DNA of 64,000 nucleotides from Thiomonas sp. X19 (GTDB lineage: Bacteria; Pseudomonadota; Gammaproteobacteria; Burkholderiales; Burkholderiaceae_C), in the NCBI RefSeq assembly GCF_900089495.1, contig NZ_LT605203.1, positions 3,935,427 through 3,999,426 of the forward strand, in the 5' to 3' direction. This document shows positions 1 through 13,889 of this stretch, piece after piece; position 1 is the stretch's first letter; every line of letters begins with the position of its first letter. Below the pieces are notes generated by a model. The model searched no databases and was not told the origin of the DNA. It was given only the letters and a program-made list of their open reading frames with translations. A program made the translations under genes and the position numbers.

Positions 1-1228
1 GCTGCTGGCCTTGATCGACGAACGCCTCGCCACGCGTCAGCATGAAATACACCATGCGCGCCAGCTTGTGCGCGGTGGCGGTATTGGCACGCGGCTTGTC
101 CATGCGGCCCGACAAGCGGCGGTAGAACGCGCCGAGGGCCGAGTCGCTGTGCGACAGGCTCATCGCGGCCATCTTCAGCGCCTGCCTGACCCGATTGGCG
201 GATCGCCGGGTCTTGGCTGACAGCACCTTGCCGCCGCTGATCTTCGTGCCCGGACACAGCCCCAACCAAGAACAGAAGTGCTTGACGTTGGCAAAGCGAC
301 TCAGGTTGGGGCCGACCTCCGAGAGGATCTTCATCACCGCAGCCAGACCCAGGCCGTTGATGCGCGTGAGATCGACGCCGGCCCAGTTGGCCAGAATCTG
401 GCGTGCGTCGAACTGCGCGCGCAGCTTGCTGCCTGCACGAGGCGTCTTGCCCAGATCGACCTTGGCCGCGCCAAGCTGGCTCAGCAGTCCTTGCAGCTTG
501 GCGTCGCATTCGCCCAGGTGCCGGGCAATGTCGTCATACATCGCCAGCGCCTGGCGCAGCACGAACAGGTGCTCATCGCGCCAATTGCCCGTCAAGGCCT
601 TGGCAATCTCCGTCTCACTGGCCTTGACACGAGCGTTGCGATACCGGGCCAGCGTCTTGGGGTCGCGCTCGCCAGCGACGATGGCGCGGATGATGGCTTG
701 TCCCGTCAGTCCCATGACATCGGTCAGAACCTCGGTGAGCTGGATGTTCATCTGCACCAGCGCCTTTTGCATGCGCTGCACCCAACTGGCCTGCTCGGCC
801 AAGAGCACGTCGCGCTGACGGGCCACGGCACGCACCACACAGACCTCATCGGTCGGGCGGAACGCCGCGCGCAAGAACCCCAGGCTCATCAACTTCTGCA
901 ACCACTGGCAGTCCTGCACATCGCTCTTGCGCCCAGGCACATACTTCATCTGCCGCGCATCGACCAAAAACACCGTCAAGCCGCGTTGCTCCAGCACCTC
1001 GAACACCGGGATCCAGTACACCCCGGTGGACTCCAGCGCCACGGTGTCGACCCCACACGCGAGCAGCCAGTCGGCCATGGCGTGCAGATCGTCGGTCATC
1101 GCACCGAACTCGCGCACCGGTTCGTCGCAGGCTTGCCGGGGTACCGCCACCCAGTGGCTCGACCCTCCTACGTCGATACCCGCCGCGTTGGGGAAGACCA
1201 GATCATCATCTCGCTTGCGCATCGCCAT
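1..1228 (-). CDS. IS110-family transposase, partial (3' end beyond the left edge)
   Basis: The minus strand is open from an ATG at 1228 to the window edge, giving 409 codons without a stop. The start has a GGAG ribosome site six bases upstream. The N-terminus holds the RuvC-like DEDD fold of this family: AGIDVG with Asp19, then ALESTGVYW with the Glu, then DARQMKYVPGRKSDVQD with the paired Asp residues. The C-terminal half holds the second family domain (NGLGLAAVMKILSEVGP, then SWLGLCPGTKISGGK). Most IS110 enzymes are 330-450 aa, so little is missing. In this family the transposase works with a bridge RNA encoded in the element's non-coding end. The plus-strand open frame over the same bases is a shadow. 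The terminus on the left cannot be seen. Confidence 0.93.
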   Translation of the reverse strand, partial: MAMRKRDDDLVFPNAAGIDVGGSSHWVAVPRQACDEPVREFGAMTDDLHAMADWLLACGVDTVALESTGVYWIPVFEVLEQRGLTVFLVDARQMKYVPGRKSDVQDCQWLQKLMSLGFLRAAFRPTDEVCVVRAVARQRDVLLAEQASWVQRMQKALVQMNIQLTEVLTDVMGLTGQAIIRAIVAGERDPKTLARYRNARVKASETEIAKALTGNWRDEHLFVLRQALAMYDDIARHLGECDAKLQGLLSQLGAAKVDLGKTPRAGSKLRAQFDARQILANWAGVDLTRINGLGLAAVMKILSEVGPNLSRFANVKHFCSWLGLCPGTKISGGKVLSAKTRRSANRVRQALKMAAMSLSHSDSALGAFYRRLSGRMDKPRANTATAHKLARMVYFMLTRGEAFVDQGQQ

Positions 1229-1480
1229 CGTTTGCTCCAAGATTGTCAACGAACGGCAGCGCCATGGGAGTCGTCGAATTCGACTCGATCTCTCAAACGG
1301 GATGCACATCGCTGTGCTCACCACTGTCGCCGACGATTCCCGGACCATGCTCACGAGCGGGCTCACCTCACGGCGTCCTACAACGCCGCAGGCTCGCACC
1401 AATGACTTGTCGGTCATCTCGGCACTGCCGTTCACCTTGTAGCCCAAAGATCGTTTCTTCGCGAACGCCGGGCGCCCCCA
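1229..1480 (-). other. Non-coding leader of the IS110 element, possible bridge-RNA region
   Basis: About 250 bases upstream of the transposase start carry no convincing gene on either strand. In IS110 (not IS1111) elements this side lies between the left end and the transposase and encodes the bridge RNA. Whether this copy follows that plan, and where the element ends (somewhere around 1440-1500), is inferred; no terminal sequence could be fixed without a second copy. Confidence 0.3.
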
Positions 1481-1496
1481 GGGGCTTGGGATGCTC

Positions 1497-1601
1497 ATGA
1501 GAAAACGCAGGGCCGCCAGCCACCGGAGTCGGCTGGCCTTCGTGCCGTCCAAGCCTGCCGGCGCAGGCTTGGAGTCGCGGCCCTCAGCCCCGAGTTTTCT
1601 C
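1497..1601. repeat. Cluster of inverted repeats downstream of trmJ
   Basis: Three nested or adjacent inverted repeats occupy this gap. An outer 10-bp pair (ATGAGAAAAC at 1497-1506 and its complement at 1592-1601) encloses GCCAGCC/GGCTGGC (1515-1521 and 1531-1537) and a perfect 24-base palindrome at 1549-1572. They lie at the 3' end of the minus-strand trmJ gene and could end its transcript, but there is no clear T-run. Confidence 0.4.
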
Positions 1602-2435
1602 ATCCCCCTCGGGGGGCAGCCGCTGCATGGCAGCGGCCTGGGGGCGTTCAATCGCCAAGCGCTCCAGCCAAGCCTTGCAAATGCCCCGCAGGATATGCAC
1701 TTCCTGCTGGGTGAGTTGCGCCCGGGTGGCGAGCCGCGCCAGCCTGGGGAGCAGCTTTTTCGGCGCGGCCGGGTCCAGATAACCCAGCGCCACCAAGGCC
1801 CGTTCGGCATGATCCAGCAGGCCCTGCACCTCGGCCTGGGTGGCCGCCACCTCGGCCGGCGGCCCCGACGGCAGGTTGAAGGCGCCGACAGCCTTGCGCC
1901 ATTCCCACGCCACGATCTGCACTGCCTGCGCCAGGTTGAGCGAGGCGTATTGCGAATAGGCCGGCAGGCTGAGCAGGGCGTCACAGCGGTACACGGTGTC
2001 GTTGTCCAGGCCGTAGCGTTCGCTGCCGAAAACGAAGCCCACCCGCCGGCCCTGCTCGGCCGCCTGCCGCGCCAACTGCGGCAGCCATTCCGGGCCGTGC
2101 AGCGGCGGCCCGAAGTCGCGCACGCGCGACGACAGCGCCACCAGCACGCCGCAATCGCCGGCAGCATCCATCAGGCTGGCGCTGATCCGGGTGGCGGCGA
2201 GCACATCGTCGGCGCCGCTGGCGAACGCCAGCGCCTCGGGCTGCTGCAGCACATCCGCATAGCGCGGCGCCACCAGCGCCAGATGCGCGAAACCCATGGT
2301 CTTGATGGCCCGCGCCGCCGCGCCCACATTGCCCGGATGGCTGGTGTTCACGAGCACGAACAGCGGCTGCGCGCAGGCGCTTGAACCATCCGGCGTGGCG
2401 GGCACACCCCCTCCGATAAAATCCTGCGTCTGCAT
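1584..2435 (-). CDS. trmJ: tRNA (cytidine/uridine-32-2'-O)-methyltransferase TrmJ
   Basis: SPOUT-class methyltransferase that 2'-O-methylates position 32 of several tRNAs with S-adenosylmethionine. The 283-aa product has the family N-terminal strand [22 protein letters not shown] and the knot-forming motifs [11 protein letters not shown] and [12 protein letters not shown]. The start at 2435 (MQTQDF) leaves about 22 residues before the fold; the frame is open far upstream, but that part is antisense to suhB and was left out. It is divergent from suhB with 66 bases between the starts, the usual trmJ-suhB arrangement in proteobacteria. Family identity is secure; the exact start is less so. Confidence 0.9.
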   Translation of the reverse strand: MQTQDFIGGGVPATPDGSSACAQPLFVLVNTSHPGNVGAAARAIKTMGFAHLALVAPRYADVLQQPEALAFASGADDVLAATRISASLMDAAGDCGVLVALSSRVRDFGPPLHGPEWLPQLARQAAEQGRRVGFVFGSERYGLDNDTVYRCDALLSLPAYSQYASLNLAQAVQIVAWEWRKAVGAFNLPSGPPAEVAATQAEVQGLLDHAERALVALGYLDPAAPKKLLPRLARLATRAQLTQQEVHILRGICKAWLERLAIERPQAAAMQRLPPEGDEKTRG

Positions 2436-2501
2436 TCGTTCTTTCACATCCACCCGAGCATTCCTTTTCGAGGCGCCATTGTCGCGTCCTTCGCCGCCAC
2501 C

Positions 2502-3407
2502 ATGCATCCCATGATCAATGTTGCCGTTCGCGCTGCGCGCGATGCCGGCAAAATCATCAACCGCGCCAGCCTCGACCTCGACCTGCTGCGCGTGACGCAA
2601 AAGTCCGCGCGCGACTTCGTCACCGAAGTCGACCGCGCCAGCGAGCAGGCCATCATCGACATCCTGCTCAAAGCCTTCCCGCAGCACGGCATCCTCGGCG
2701 AGGAAACCGGCTCCACCCACGGCCGGGCGGATTCCGACTACCAGTGGATCATCGACCCGCTGGACGGCACCACCAACTTCATCCACGGCATGCCGGTCTA
2801 CGCCGTGTCCATCGCCCTGGCCCACCTGGGCGTGGTGCAGCACGGCGTGGTGTACGACCCCTCCCGCGACGAACTGTTCACCGCCAGCCGCGGCGGCGGC
2901 GCCTTCCTCAACAACCGGCGCCTGCGGGTGTCCAAACGCACCCGGCTGGAAGAAGCGCTCATCGGCACCGGCTTTCCTTTCCGCAAGGGCGACGACCTCG
3001 ACACGTATCTGGAGATGTTCAAGAAAGTGGCCGAGCGCTGCGTCGGCCTGCGCCGCCCGGGCGCCGCCGCCATCGACCTGGCCTATGTCGCCGCCGGCCG
3101 CTACGACGGCTTTTTCGAGATCGGCCTGAAACCCTGGGACGTGGCGGCCGGCTCGCTGCTCGTCACCGAGGCCGGCGGCCTGGTGGGCAATTTCACCGGC
3201 GAATCCGACTTCCTCCACCGCGAAGAACTCGTCACCGGCAGCCCGCGCATCTATGCCCAGCTCGTCACCCTGCTCAAGCCCTACGCCCAGGCCGACCGCA
3301 GCGCTCCCGAAGCGGCGCCGAAGCGCATGAGCGCAACGGCAGTGCAAACCGCCACCGCAGCCATCACCCAGCCCGCCGAAGCGGCGGACGACAGCGCACC
3401 GTTCTGA
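2502..3407 (+). CDS. suhB: Inositol-1-monophosphatase SuhB
   Basis: Mg-dependent, Li-sensitive phosphatase of the inositol monophosphatase family; in E. coli SuhB also joins rRNA antitermination complexes. The 301-aa protein has the metal-binding GEE near residue 66, motif [13 protein letters not shown] at about 83-94 and motif [16 protein letters not shown] at about 213-227. The fold ends near residue 260; the last 40 residues are an Ala-rich tail without clear function. The ATG at 2502 matches the family N-terminus ([17 protein letters not shown]). mutS follows after 14 bases, so the two may be cotranscribed. Confidence 0.95.
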   Translation: MHPMINVAVRAARDAGKIINRASLDLDLLRVTQKSARDFVTEVDRASEQAIIDILLKAFPQHGILGEETGSTHGRADSDYQWIIDPLDGTTNFIHGMPVYAVSIALAHLGVVQHGVVYDPSRDELFTASRGGGAFLNNRRLRVSKRTRLEEALIGTGFPFRKGDDLDTYLEMFKKVAERCVGLRRPGAAAIDLAYVAAGRYDGFFEIGLKPWDVAAGSLLVTEAGGLVGNFTGESDFLHREELVTGSPRIYAQLVTLLKPYAQADRSAPEAAPKRMSATAVQTATAAITQPAEAADDSAPF

Positions 3408-3421
3408 CGGCAGCGCCTGCC

Positions 3422-6106
3422 ATGGTTCGCGCCCCGTTGCCCGCGCCGACCGACGAGCTGTCGGCGCACACGCCGATGATGCAGCAGTACCTGCGCATCA
3501 AGGCGCAGCATCCCGACGTGCTGGTGCTCTACCGCATGGGTGACTTCTACGAGCTGTTCTTCGCCGACGCGGAGAAGGCCGCGCGGCTGCTCGACCTCAC
3601 GCTCACGCGGCGCGGCCAGTCGGCCGGGCAGACCATCGTCATGGCCGGGGTGCCGGTACAGGCGCTGGACACGTACCTGGCCAAGCTGGTGCGTCTGGGC
3701 GAGTCGGTCGCCATTTGCGAGCAGGTGGGCGACCCGGCCACCAGCAAGGGACCGGTGGAACGGCGGGTGGAGCGCATCGTCACCCCCGGCACGCGATTGG
3801 ATGACGGGCTGCTGGACGACAAGGCGGACTGCGCCCTGCTTGCGATTGCACCCGCAGCATCCCGGCGCGAACCGCAGCTCGGCCTGGCCTGGCTGGTGCT
3901 GACCAGCGGTGCGCTGCGCCTGGCCGAATGCGCCCCCGAGGAGCTGGACTCCTGGCTGGCGCGCATTCAGCCGGCCGAAGTGCTGTGGCCGCAAGACCTG
4001 CCGGTGCCGGCGGCGCTGCAAACCGCGCTGCCCGGTACGGCCGCCGGCGCGGATGCGCGAAGCCGCCCGTCCGGCGCCATGCTCAGCCCGCGCGCACCCT
4101 GGCAGTTCGACGCCAGCGCGGGGCTGGACAAACTGCGGCGCCAGCTCGGCGTGCAATCGCTGGAGGCCTTTGGCGCGCAAGGCCTGCAACGTGCCCATGC
4201 CGCCGCCGCTGCACTGCTGAGCTATGCCGAGCAGACGCAGGGACGCTTGCTCAGCCATGTGACCGACCTGCAGGTGGAGCGCGGCGACGACACCGTGCAG
4301 CTCGACGCCACGGCGCGGCGCAATCTCGAACTCACGCTCACGCTGCGCGGCGAGCCGGCGCCCACGCTCATGTCCCTGCTGGACGTTTGCCAGACCCCCG
4401 CCGGCAGCCGGCTGCTGCGCCAGTGGCTGGCGGCGCCCGCGTGCGACCAGCGGGTGGCACGCGGACGCCATGCGGCCATCGCCGCCCTGCACGCGGGCCC
4501 GTGGCAAGAGCTACGCGCCGCGCTGCGCGGACTGGCCGATCTGGAACGCATCGCCTCGCGCCTGGCGCTGCAGCAGGTGCGCCCGCGGGAGCTGGCCGCG
4601 GCGCGCGACACCCTGCGCAAGCTGCCCGGGATCATGGCGCTGGCCGCCAGCTTCGACGACCCGCTGCTGGCGGCGCAGCACGCGGCGCTCTGCCTGCCAG
4701 ACGCGCCGCTGGCGCTGCTGGACATCGCCTTGGCCGACCCGCCCGCGCTGAATCTGCGCGACGGCGGCGTCATCGCCACCGGCTTCGATGCCGAGCTGGA
4801 CGAGCTGCGCAGCATCAGCGGCGATTGCAGCGCCTGGCTGCTGCAGATGGAAGCGCGCGAGCGCGAGCGCACCGGCATTGCCAACCTGCGCGTGCTCTAC
4901 AACAAGGTGCACGGCTTCGCCATCGAAGTCACCCACGGCCAGACCGACAAGGTGCCGGCCGACTACCGCCGCCGCCAGACCCTGAAGGGCGCCGAGCGCT
5001 ACATCACGCCCGAGCTCAAGGCCTTCGAGGACAAGGCCTTGTCGGCGCAAGACCGCGGCCTGGCGCGCGAGCGCACGCTCTACGCCGAGCTGGTCACGGC
5101 GCTGCAGGCGGCCGTCGGCCCCTGGCAACGGGCGGCGCTGGCGCTGGCCGCGCTGGATGTGCTGGCGGCCTGGGCGGAGCGCGCGCAGACCTGGAACTGG
5201 GTCTGCCCGGAGTTGACGGCGCTGCCCGGCATCGAGATTCGTGGCGGGCGCCACCCGGTGGTGCAGGCGCAGGTGGAGCGCTTCGTGCCCAACGACTGCG
5301 TGCTGCTGCCGCAAAGCCGCACGCACATCATCACCGGCCCGAATATGGGCGGCAAGTCCACCTATATGCGGCAAACGGCACTGATCGCGCTGCTGGCGTA
5401 TTGCGGCAGTTTCGTGCCTGCAACATCAGCGCGCATCGGCCCGCTGGACGCCATCCACACCCGCATCGGCGCCGGTGACGACCTTGCCGGCGGCCGATCC
5501 ACCTTCATGGTGGAAATGACCGAGGCCGCCGCCATCCTGCGTCGCGCCACGCCGCAGAGCCTGGTGCTGATGGACGAAATCGGACGCGGCACCTCCACCT
5601 TCGACGGCCTGGCGCTGGCCGCGGCGATTGCCGCGCACCTGCACGAGCGCTGCCATGCCTACGCCTTGTTCGCCACGCATTATTTCGAACTCACCGCCTT
5701 CCCGACCAGCCACCCGGAGGCCATCAATCTGCATGTGAGCGCCGCCGAGCATGGCGACGGCATCGTCTTCCTGCACGAGGTGCAACCCGGCCCCGCCAGC
5801 CGCAGCTACGGCGTGCAGGTGGCGCAACTGGCCGGCATGCCGCAGGCGGTGATTCGTGACGCACGCCGCCGGCTCGAAACCCTGCAGCAGGCGCAAAGCG
5901 CACAGCTCGCGCAACTCGACCTGTTCGCACCCGCAGCACCGCTGGACGACGCACTGGAAAAAGCGCTGGACCCCGCACGCGCCAGCAAACCCGACCCGCT
6001 GCGTGAACAACTCGCCGCCATCGACCCCGACGCCTTGAGCCCGCGCGATGCGCTCGACCTGCTCTACGCGCTGCAAGTCGTCGCACGCGAAAACCCGGCC
6101 GACTGA
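3422..6106 (+). CDS. mutS: DNA mismatch repair protein MutS
   Basis: ATPase clamp that recognises mismatches and small loops and recruits MutL. The 894-aa product starts at ATG 3422. The N-terminal mismatch-reading motif is GDFYELFF, with the stacking Phe and Glu present. The ABC-type ATPase near residues 635-760 has Walker [12 protein letters not shown], Walker [14 protein letters not shown] and the ATHYFELT switch. The C-terminus (about 860-894) has the DALDLLY helix typical of the MutS dimer/tetramer domain. The frame is open far upstream, but that stretch overlaps suhB and has no similarity, so the start after suhB is preferred. Confidence 0.97.
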   Translation: MVRAPLPAPTDELSAHTPMMQQYLRIKAQHPDVLVLYRMGDFYELFFADAEKAARLLDLTLTRRGQSAGQTIVMAGVPVQALDTYLAKLVRLGESVAICEQVGDPATSKGPVERRVERIVTPGTRLDDGLLDDKADCALLAIAPAASRREPQLGLAWLVLTSGALRLAECAPEELDSWLARIQPAEVLWPQDLPVPAALQTALPGTAAGADARSRPSGAMLSPRAPWQFDASAGLDKLRRQLGVQSLEAFGAQGLQRAHAAAAALLSYAEQTQGRLLSHVTDLQVERGDDTVQLDATARRNLELTLTLRGEPAPTLMSLLDVCQTPAGSRLLRQWLAAPACDQRVARGRHAAIAALHAGPWQELRAALRGLADLERIASRLALQQVRPRELAAARDTLRKLPGIMALAASFDDPLLAAQHAALCLPDAPLALLDIALADPPALNLRDGGVIATGFDAELDELRSISGDCSAWLLQMEARERERTGIANLRVLYNKVHGFAIEVTHGQTDKVPADYRRRQTLKGAERYITPELKAFEDKALSAQDRGLARERTLYAELVTALQAAVGPWQRAALALAALDVLAAWAERAQTWNWVCPELTALPGIEIRGGRHPVVQAQVERFVPNDCVLLPQSRTHIITGPNMGGKSTYMRQTALIALLAYCGSFVPATSARIGPLDAIHTRIGAGDDLAGGRSTFMVEMTEAAAILRRATPQSLVLMDEIGRGTSTFDGLALAAAIAAHLHERCHAYALFATHYFELTAFPTSHPEAINLHVSAAEHGDGIVFLHEVQPGPASRSYGVQVAQLAGMPQAVIRDARRRLETLQQAQSAQLAQLDLFAPAAPLDDALEKALDPARASKPDPLREQLAAIDPDALSPRDALDLLYALQVVARENPAD

Positions 6107-6154
6107 AGCCGGCTGCCGCAACCCGCGATCGTTCACCGATCTTCGCCGCAACCG

Positions 6155-8781
<2,627 letters not shown>

Positions 8782-8787
8782 AGCACC

Positions 8788-9624
8788 ATGCAACTCTGCG
8801 GATTTGAAGTCGGCCCCGAGCAGCCGCTGTTCCTCATCGCCGGACCCTGCGTCATCGAGAGTGAACAACTCGCCATCGACACGGCCGGCACGCTCAAAGC
8901 CATCTGCGCCGACCTCGGCATCCCCTTCATCTTCAAGTCCTCGTTCGACAAGGCGAACCGCTCGTCGAGCAAGTCGTTCCGCGGCTTGGGGATCGAAGAG
9001 GGTTTGCGCATCCTGGCGAAGGTGAAGCAGCAGATCGGCGTGCCGGTGCTCACCGACGTGCATGAAGACACGCCGCTGGCCGAGGTGGCCGCCGTGGTGG
9101 ACGTGCTGCAGACCCCGGCCTTCCTGTGCCGCCAGACCAACTTCATTCAGAACGTCGCCCGCCAGGGCAAGCCGGTGAACATCAAGAAGGGCCAGTTCCT
9201 CGCGCCCTGGGACATGAAGAATGTGGTGGACAAGGCACGCGCCGTGGGCAACCAGCAGATCATGGCTTGCGAGCGCGGCGTGAGCTTTGGCTACAACACC
9301 CTGGTGTCGGACATGCGGGCCTTGGCCACCATGCGCGACACCGGCTGCCCGGTGGTGTTCGACGCCACGCACTCGGTGCAGCAACCCGGGGGCATGGGCG
9401 ACAAGTCCGGCGGCCAGCGCGAGTTCGTGCCGGTGCTGGCACGAGCCGCGGTGGCGGCGGGCATCTCCGGCCTGTTCGCTGAAACCCATCCAGACCCCGA
9501 GCATGCGCTGTCCGACGGGCCCAATGCCGTGCCGCTCAAACACATGCGCGCCCTGCTGGAGAGCCTGAAAGAGCTCGACGCCGCGGTCAAGCGCCGCGGC
9601 TATCTCGAAGATCAGTTGCGCTGA
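8788..9624 (+). CDS. kdsA: 3-deoxy-8-phosphooctulonate (KDO8P) synthase
   Basis: Condenses phosphoenolpyruvate with arabinose 5-phosphate to KDO8P for lipopolysaccharide core synthesis. The 278-aa protein shows [11 protein letters not shown], the PEP/metal region VPVLTDVHE and the [17 protein letters not shown] stretch. Cys21 in IAGPCVIES takes the place of the Asn found in metal-independent E. coli KdsA, so this should be a metal-dependent (class II) enzyme. It sits between pyrG (6 bases upstream) and eno (68 bases downstream), a standard betaproteobacterial operon order. Confidence 0.97.
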   Translation: MQLCGFEVGPEQPLFLIAGPCVIESEQLAIDTAGTLKAICADLGIPFIFKSSFDKANRSSSKSFRGLGIEEGLRILAKVKQQIGVPVLTDVHEDTPLAEVAAVVDVLQTPAFLCRQTNFIQNVARQGKPVNIKKGQFLAPWDMKNVVDKARAVGNQQIMACERGVSFGYNTLVSDMRALATMRDTGCPVVFDATHSVQQPGGMGDKSGGQREFVPVLARAAVAAGISGLFAETHPDPEHALSDGPNAVPLKHMRALLESLKELDAAVKRRGYLEDQLR

Positions 9625-9662
9625 GCCGGGTCACCGCGGCGCGGTGGCCAAGACCCTCGTAA

Positions 9663-10976
<1,314 letters not shown>

Positions 10977-11009
10977 GCGCGGCTGCAGCCAGCAACAACG
11001 GCGTCGGAC

Positions 11010-11366
11010 GTGCGAGCCATGCGCTGGGTCACCATGCTCTTGCTGGGTGTGCTGCTGCTGCTGCAGTGGCCGCTGTGGTTCGGTGAACGCAGTTGGCCGC
11101 AGGTGCGGCAACTGCGCGTCGACCTGGAGGCCCAGCACCAGGCCAACGACCAGGCACGCCAACAGAACCAGCGCCTGGAAAACGAGGCGCACGATCTGCG
11201 CCATGGCATGCAGGCGGTGCAGGATCGCGCCCGGCGCGAGATGGGCATGGTCAAGCCCGATGAGATCTTCGTGCAGGTGCTGCCAGCCTCCAGTCCACTG
11301 CCGCCGACCTCGCCCACCGGCTCGCAGCCAGCCGCCAACACCGCCAAACCCAAGCCGCGGCACTGA
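11010..11366 (+). CDS. ftsB: Cell division protein FtsB (septum formation initiator)
   Basis: Small bitopic divisome protein that bridges FtsQ and FtsL and helps switch on septal peptidoglycan synthesis. The 118-aa product has a short cytoplasmic start, one membrane helix (about residues 8-24, LLLGVLLLLQWPLWFG) and a coiled coil (about 30-70, rich in Q, R and E). It then has the conserved GMVKPDEIFVQVL and a Pro/Ser-rich tail. The first possible start is GTG 11010; ATG 11019 (MRWVTM) is equally plausible. It lies 33 bases after eno, as is usual in this group. Confidence 0.9.
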   Translation: MRAMRWVTMLLLGVLLLLQWPLWFGERSWPQVRQLRVDLEAQHQANDQARQQNQRLENEAHDLRHGMQAVQDRARREMGMVKPDEIFVQVLPASSPLPPTSPTGSQPAANTAKPKPRH

Positions 11367-11500
11367 TGCCGTGCGCCGCACGCGCGCTGTAGGTCATGCT
11401 GCAGGTCACAGCCGCGTCCTGGCTGGAGGTCATGGCCGCCGCGCTGGCCGCAGTCGGCATCGCCCGCAACGAGCTGGAGAGCATCTGCTCCGCACCGCAG

Positions 11501-12439
11501 CTATTGCCGCTGCGGTGGCGCCGGAGGTTGGTTGACTTCGGGGCGAAACAGTTGGGCTGCGTCCACCAGGTCGAACGCATATTGAGCCCCGCAGAACTCG
11601 CAAGTCACATCGACCTCGCCCTGCTCCTTGAGCACGGACTCGACCTCGCCCTGGCCCAGCATGCGCAGCATGTCGGCCACCCGCAGCTTGGAGCAGGTGC
11701 AGTGAAAATGCGGCGCCTGGGGGTTGAACACACGCGGCTCTTCCTGCCAGAACAGCTTGTGCAGCAGTTCCTCGGGCAGGCCCCGCAGCAACTCATCGCG
11801 CGACAGCGTGGACGCTAGGTGCACGGCCCGCGAAAAATCCTCGTCGGCCTGCTCCTCGCTGCTCGCAGCGCCCAGCTTGCCGCCTGAGTCGGGCATGCGC
11901 TGCAGCAGCAAGCCGCAGGCCGCCTCATCGTTGCTGGCCAAGATGAGCCAGGACGGAATTTGCTCCGACTGGGCGAGATATTGCTGCAGCACCGTGGCCA
12001 TGCTGTCCAGCGCCTCGCCGTCGGCATCGGCCAGCGAGACGATGCCCTGGTAAGGTTGTTGGCCGGGCATTTTGTTGCGCGGGTCCAGGGTGATGACGCA
12101 GCGCCCCAGGCCATGGGCGTTGGCGAGTTCGGGCAAGCTCGCCGCCTGCGCCGAGAGCCCTTCGGTTTTGACGGTCGCGCGCAGGCCGAAATCGGGCTGG
12201 CACTCAGCCACGGCCAGTTGCAGCGGGCCATCACCCTGAATCTGCAGAATCAAGGTGCCATCGAACTTCAAGCTGCCAGCCAACAGGGCCGAGGCCACGG
12301 TCATTTCTCCGAGAAGGCTCTGCACCAGCGCATCGTGCTGACGCCGCCGGCGCATCTCCTGCCAAGTCGACTGCAGCCTCACCACCACGCCACGTACATG
12401 ACCAGCCCCGAGCATGAACTTGAACAGCGTGTCGCTCAT
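11501..12439 (-). CDS. hslO: Redox-regulated holdase chaperone Hsp33
   Basis: Cytosolic holdase activated by oxidation of its zinc-bound cysteines. The 312-aa protein starts at ATG 12439 (MSDTLFKFML) behind a GGAGCAAAG site. The C-terminal zinc module is intact: HCTCSKLR (CxC) and CEFCGAQ (CxxC) near residues 255-290. The substrate-binding core contains LLQRMPDSGG and RGLPEELLHKLFW. The gene is second after the gamma-carbonic anhydrase gene, 31 bases upstream, and is convergent with ftsB. Confidence 0.95.
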   Translation of the reverse strand: MSDTLFKFMLGAGHVRGVVVRLQSTWQEMRRRRQHDALVQSLLGEMTVASALLAGSLKFDGTLILQIQGDGPLQLAVAECQPDFGLRATVKTEGLSAQAASLPELANAHGLGRCVITLDPRNKMPGQQPYQGIVSLADADGEALDSMATVLQQYLAQSEQIPSWLILASNDEAACGLLLQRMPDSGGKLGAASSEEQADEDFSRAVHLASTLSRDELLRGLPEELLHKLFWQEEPRVFNPQAPHFHCTCSKLRVADMLRMLGQGEVESVLKEQGEVDVTCEFCGAQYAFDLVDAAQLFRPEVNQPPAPPQRQ

Positions 12440-12470
12440 CTTTGCTCCTTCGGGCGGCCGTGCGGATCGC

Positions 12471-12998
12471 TCATGCCTGCACCTCCTTGAGGCTGGAACG
12501 GTAGAGCTGGCCTCTGTCCACACAGGTGCGGGCACTGCGCTGCAACTGCTCGATCTGCTCGGGGGTCGGCTCGCGCACGGCCCGCGCCGGGGAGCCGAGG
12601 ATGGGCACCGCATCCGCAAACTCCTTGCCCTCGGTCACGAGCGCCCCGGCGCCCAGGCAGTTGCGGCCGATGCGGGCGCCGTTGAGCACCACGGCCCGGA
12701 TGCCGATGAGGCTGCCCGCGCCCACGGCGCAGCCATGCTGCATGGCTTGATGGCCGATGGTCGCCCCTGCGCCAACCGTCAGCGGGAAACCGGGGTCGGT
12801 GTGCAGCACAGCGCCTTCTTGCACATTGCTGTTGTCGCCAACGACGATGGGTTCGTTGTCGCCACGCAGTACGGGGCCGTACCAGACGCTGACGCCAAGA
12901 CCCAGCTTGACACGGCCGATCACCCGCGCGGTGGTGTCGGCAACGAAGGCATTGGCGGCCGCCTCGGGGCGTATGTTTTCAAGTTGGTAGAGCGACAT
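12471..12998 (-). CDS. Gamma-carbonic-anhydrase-like hexapeptide-repeat protein
   Basis: Left-handed beta-helix protein of the YrdA/PaaY/CaiE branch. The 175-aa product starts at MSLYQLENIRPE. Repeats such as VGDNSNVQEGAVLHTD, VGAGATIGHQAMQHGCAVGAGSLIG and IGRNCLGAGALV build the helix. The three metal His expected for the gamma class are present (HTD, GHQAMQHG). These proteins often form trimers with Zn or Fe; carbonic anhydrase activity has been shown for some members and is not certain here. Likely cotranscribed with hslO. Confidence 0.88.
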   Translation of the reverse strand: MSLYQLENIRPEAAANAFVADTTARVIGRVKLGLGVSVWYGPVLRGDNEPIVVGDNSNVQEGAVLHTDPGFPLTVGAGATIGHQAMQHGCAVGAGSLIGIRAVVLNGARIGRNCLGAGALVTEGKEFADAVPILGSPARAVREPTPEQIEQLQRSARTCVDRGQLYRSSLKEVQA

Positions 12999-13142
12999 GG
13001 CTGATGGTGTGAACCAATGGGTGGCAGAAACGGGATTCCAAATCTTGGACTTCAAGTGAGAATAGTGCATGCACGCCCTGTCTGCCCGCCTGATACCCGC
13101 CTGCTGCGCACGGCGCCGGAACCCGGCAAATCCCGCCCGCCG

Positions 13143-13889
13143 ATGAACTGGCCCCTCGTCCGTTTACGACCCGGCGATCCGTTCCCGCCGGCCGATCAGG
13201 CCCTGCCTGCAGGGGCGCCGTTTGCGGGGCTCCTGGCGGTTGGCGGGCGGGTCGATGCCGACAGCCTGGAGGCCGCCTACAGCCAGGGAATTTTCCCCTG
13301 GTTCGGTCCAGGCGAGCCCCCCATGTGGTGGAGCCCCGACCCACGCATGCTGCTCGCCCCCCATGATCTCAAGGTGCGGCGTTCGCTGCGGCAATCGGCC
13401 CGGCGCGTGATGGACAACGCGGATTACAGCCTGCATGTCGACCGCAACTTCCGGCGTGTGATGCTGGCCTGTGCCGCCCCACGCCGCGATACAGCCGAGA
13501 CCTGGATCGTGCCCGCCATCGTCGACGCTTACAGCGCGCTGCATGCGCGCGGGCAGGCGCACAGTTTCGAGCTTTGGTGCGCCGGCGAACTCGTCTCCGG
13601 GCTGTATTGCGTGGCGCGCGGCGGGATGGTGTTCGGTGAATCCATGTTCACCCGCGTGAGCGATGGCTCCAAGATTCTGCTCATGGCCTTGTGCGGCTTT
13701 TGCCTGCGGCATCGACTCGGCCCCATCGACTGCCAGCAACAGACCCCGCACCTCGCGAACATGGGGGCCCGGCCCTGGCCGCGGCCGGTGTTTCTGCAAA
13801 TCCTCGGGCAGGCCCTGGTCAAGCCCGGCCCGCCTTCATGGCAGTATGATCGGTCACAGTTCCAGCGCGACTGCGCCCCCTGGCTGTGA
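13143..13889 (+). CDS. aat: Leucyl/phenylalanyl-tRNA-protein transferase
   Basis: Adds Leu or Phe from aminoacyl-tRNA to N-terminal Arg or Lys, making substrates for ClpS-ClpAP. The 248-aa product starts at ATG 13143 ([10 protein letters not shown]). The family motifs are [29 protein letters not shown] and the catalytic stretch [20 protein letters not shown]. Its stop overlaps the start of bpt by 4 bases (GTGA), so the two are translationally coupled. It is divergent from the gamma-carbonic anhydrase gene with 144 bases between starts. Confidence 0.95.
   Translation: MNWPLVRLRPGDPFPPADQALPAGAPFAGLLAVGGRVDADSLEAAYSQGIFPWFGPGEPPMWWSPDPRMLLAPHDLKVRRSLRQSARRVMDNADYSLHVDRNFRRVMLACAAPRRDTAETWIVPAIVDAYSALHARGQAHSFELWCAGELVSGLYCVARGGMVFGESMFTRVSDGSKILLMALCGFCLRHRLGPIDCQQQTPHLANMGARPWPRPVFLQILGQALVKPGPPSWQYDRSQFQRDCAPWL

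Noticed and set aside
278..1405. 375-aa plus-strand open frame, rich in His, Gln and Arg
   Set aside because: It is the shadow of the minus-strand IS110 transposase, whose translation shows real family motifs.
2744..3421. N-terminal extension of mutS by 226 codons
   Set aside because: It overlaps suhB in another frame and has no MutS similarity; MutS normally begins near the ATG at 3422.
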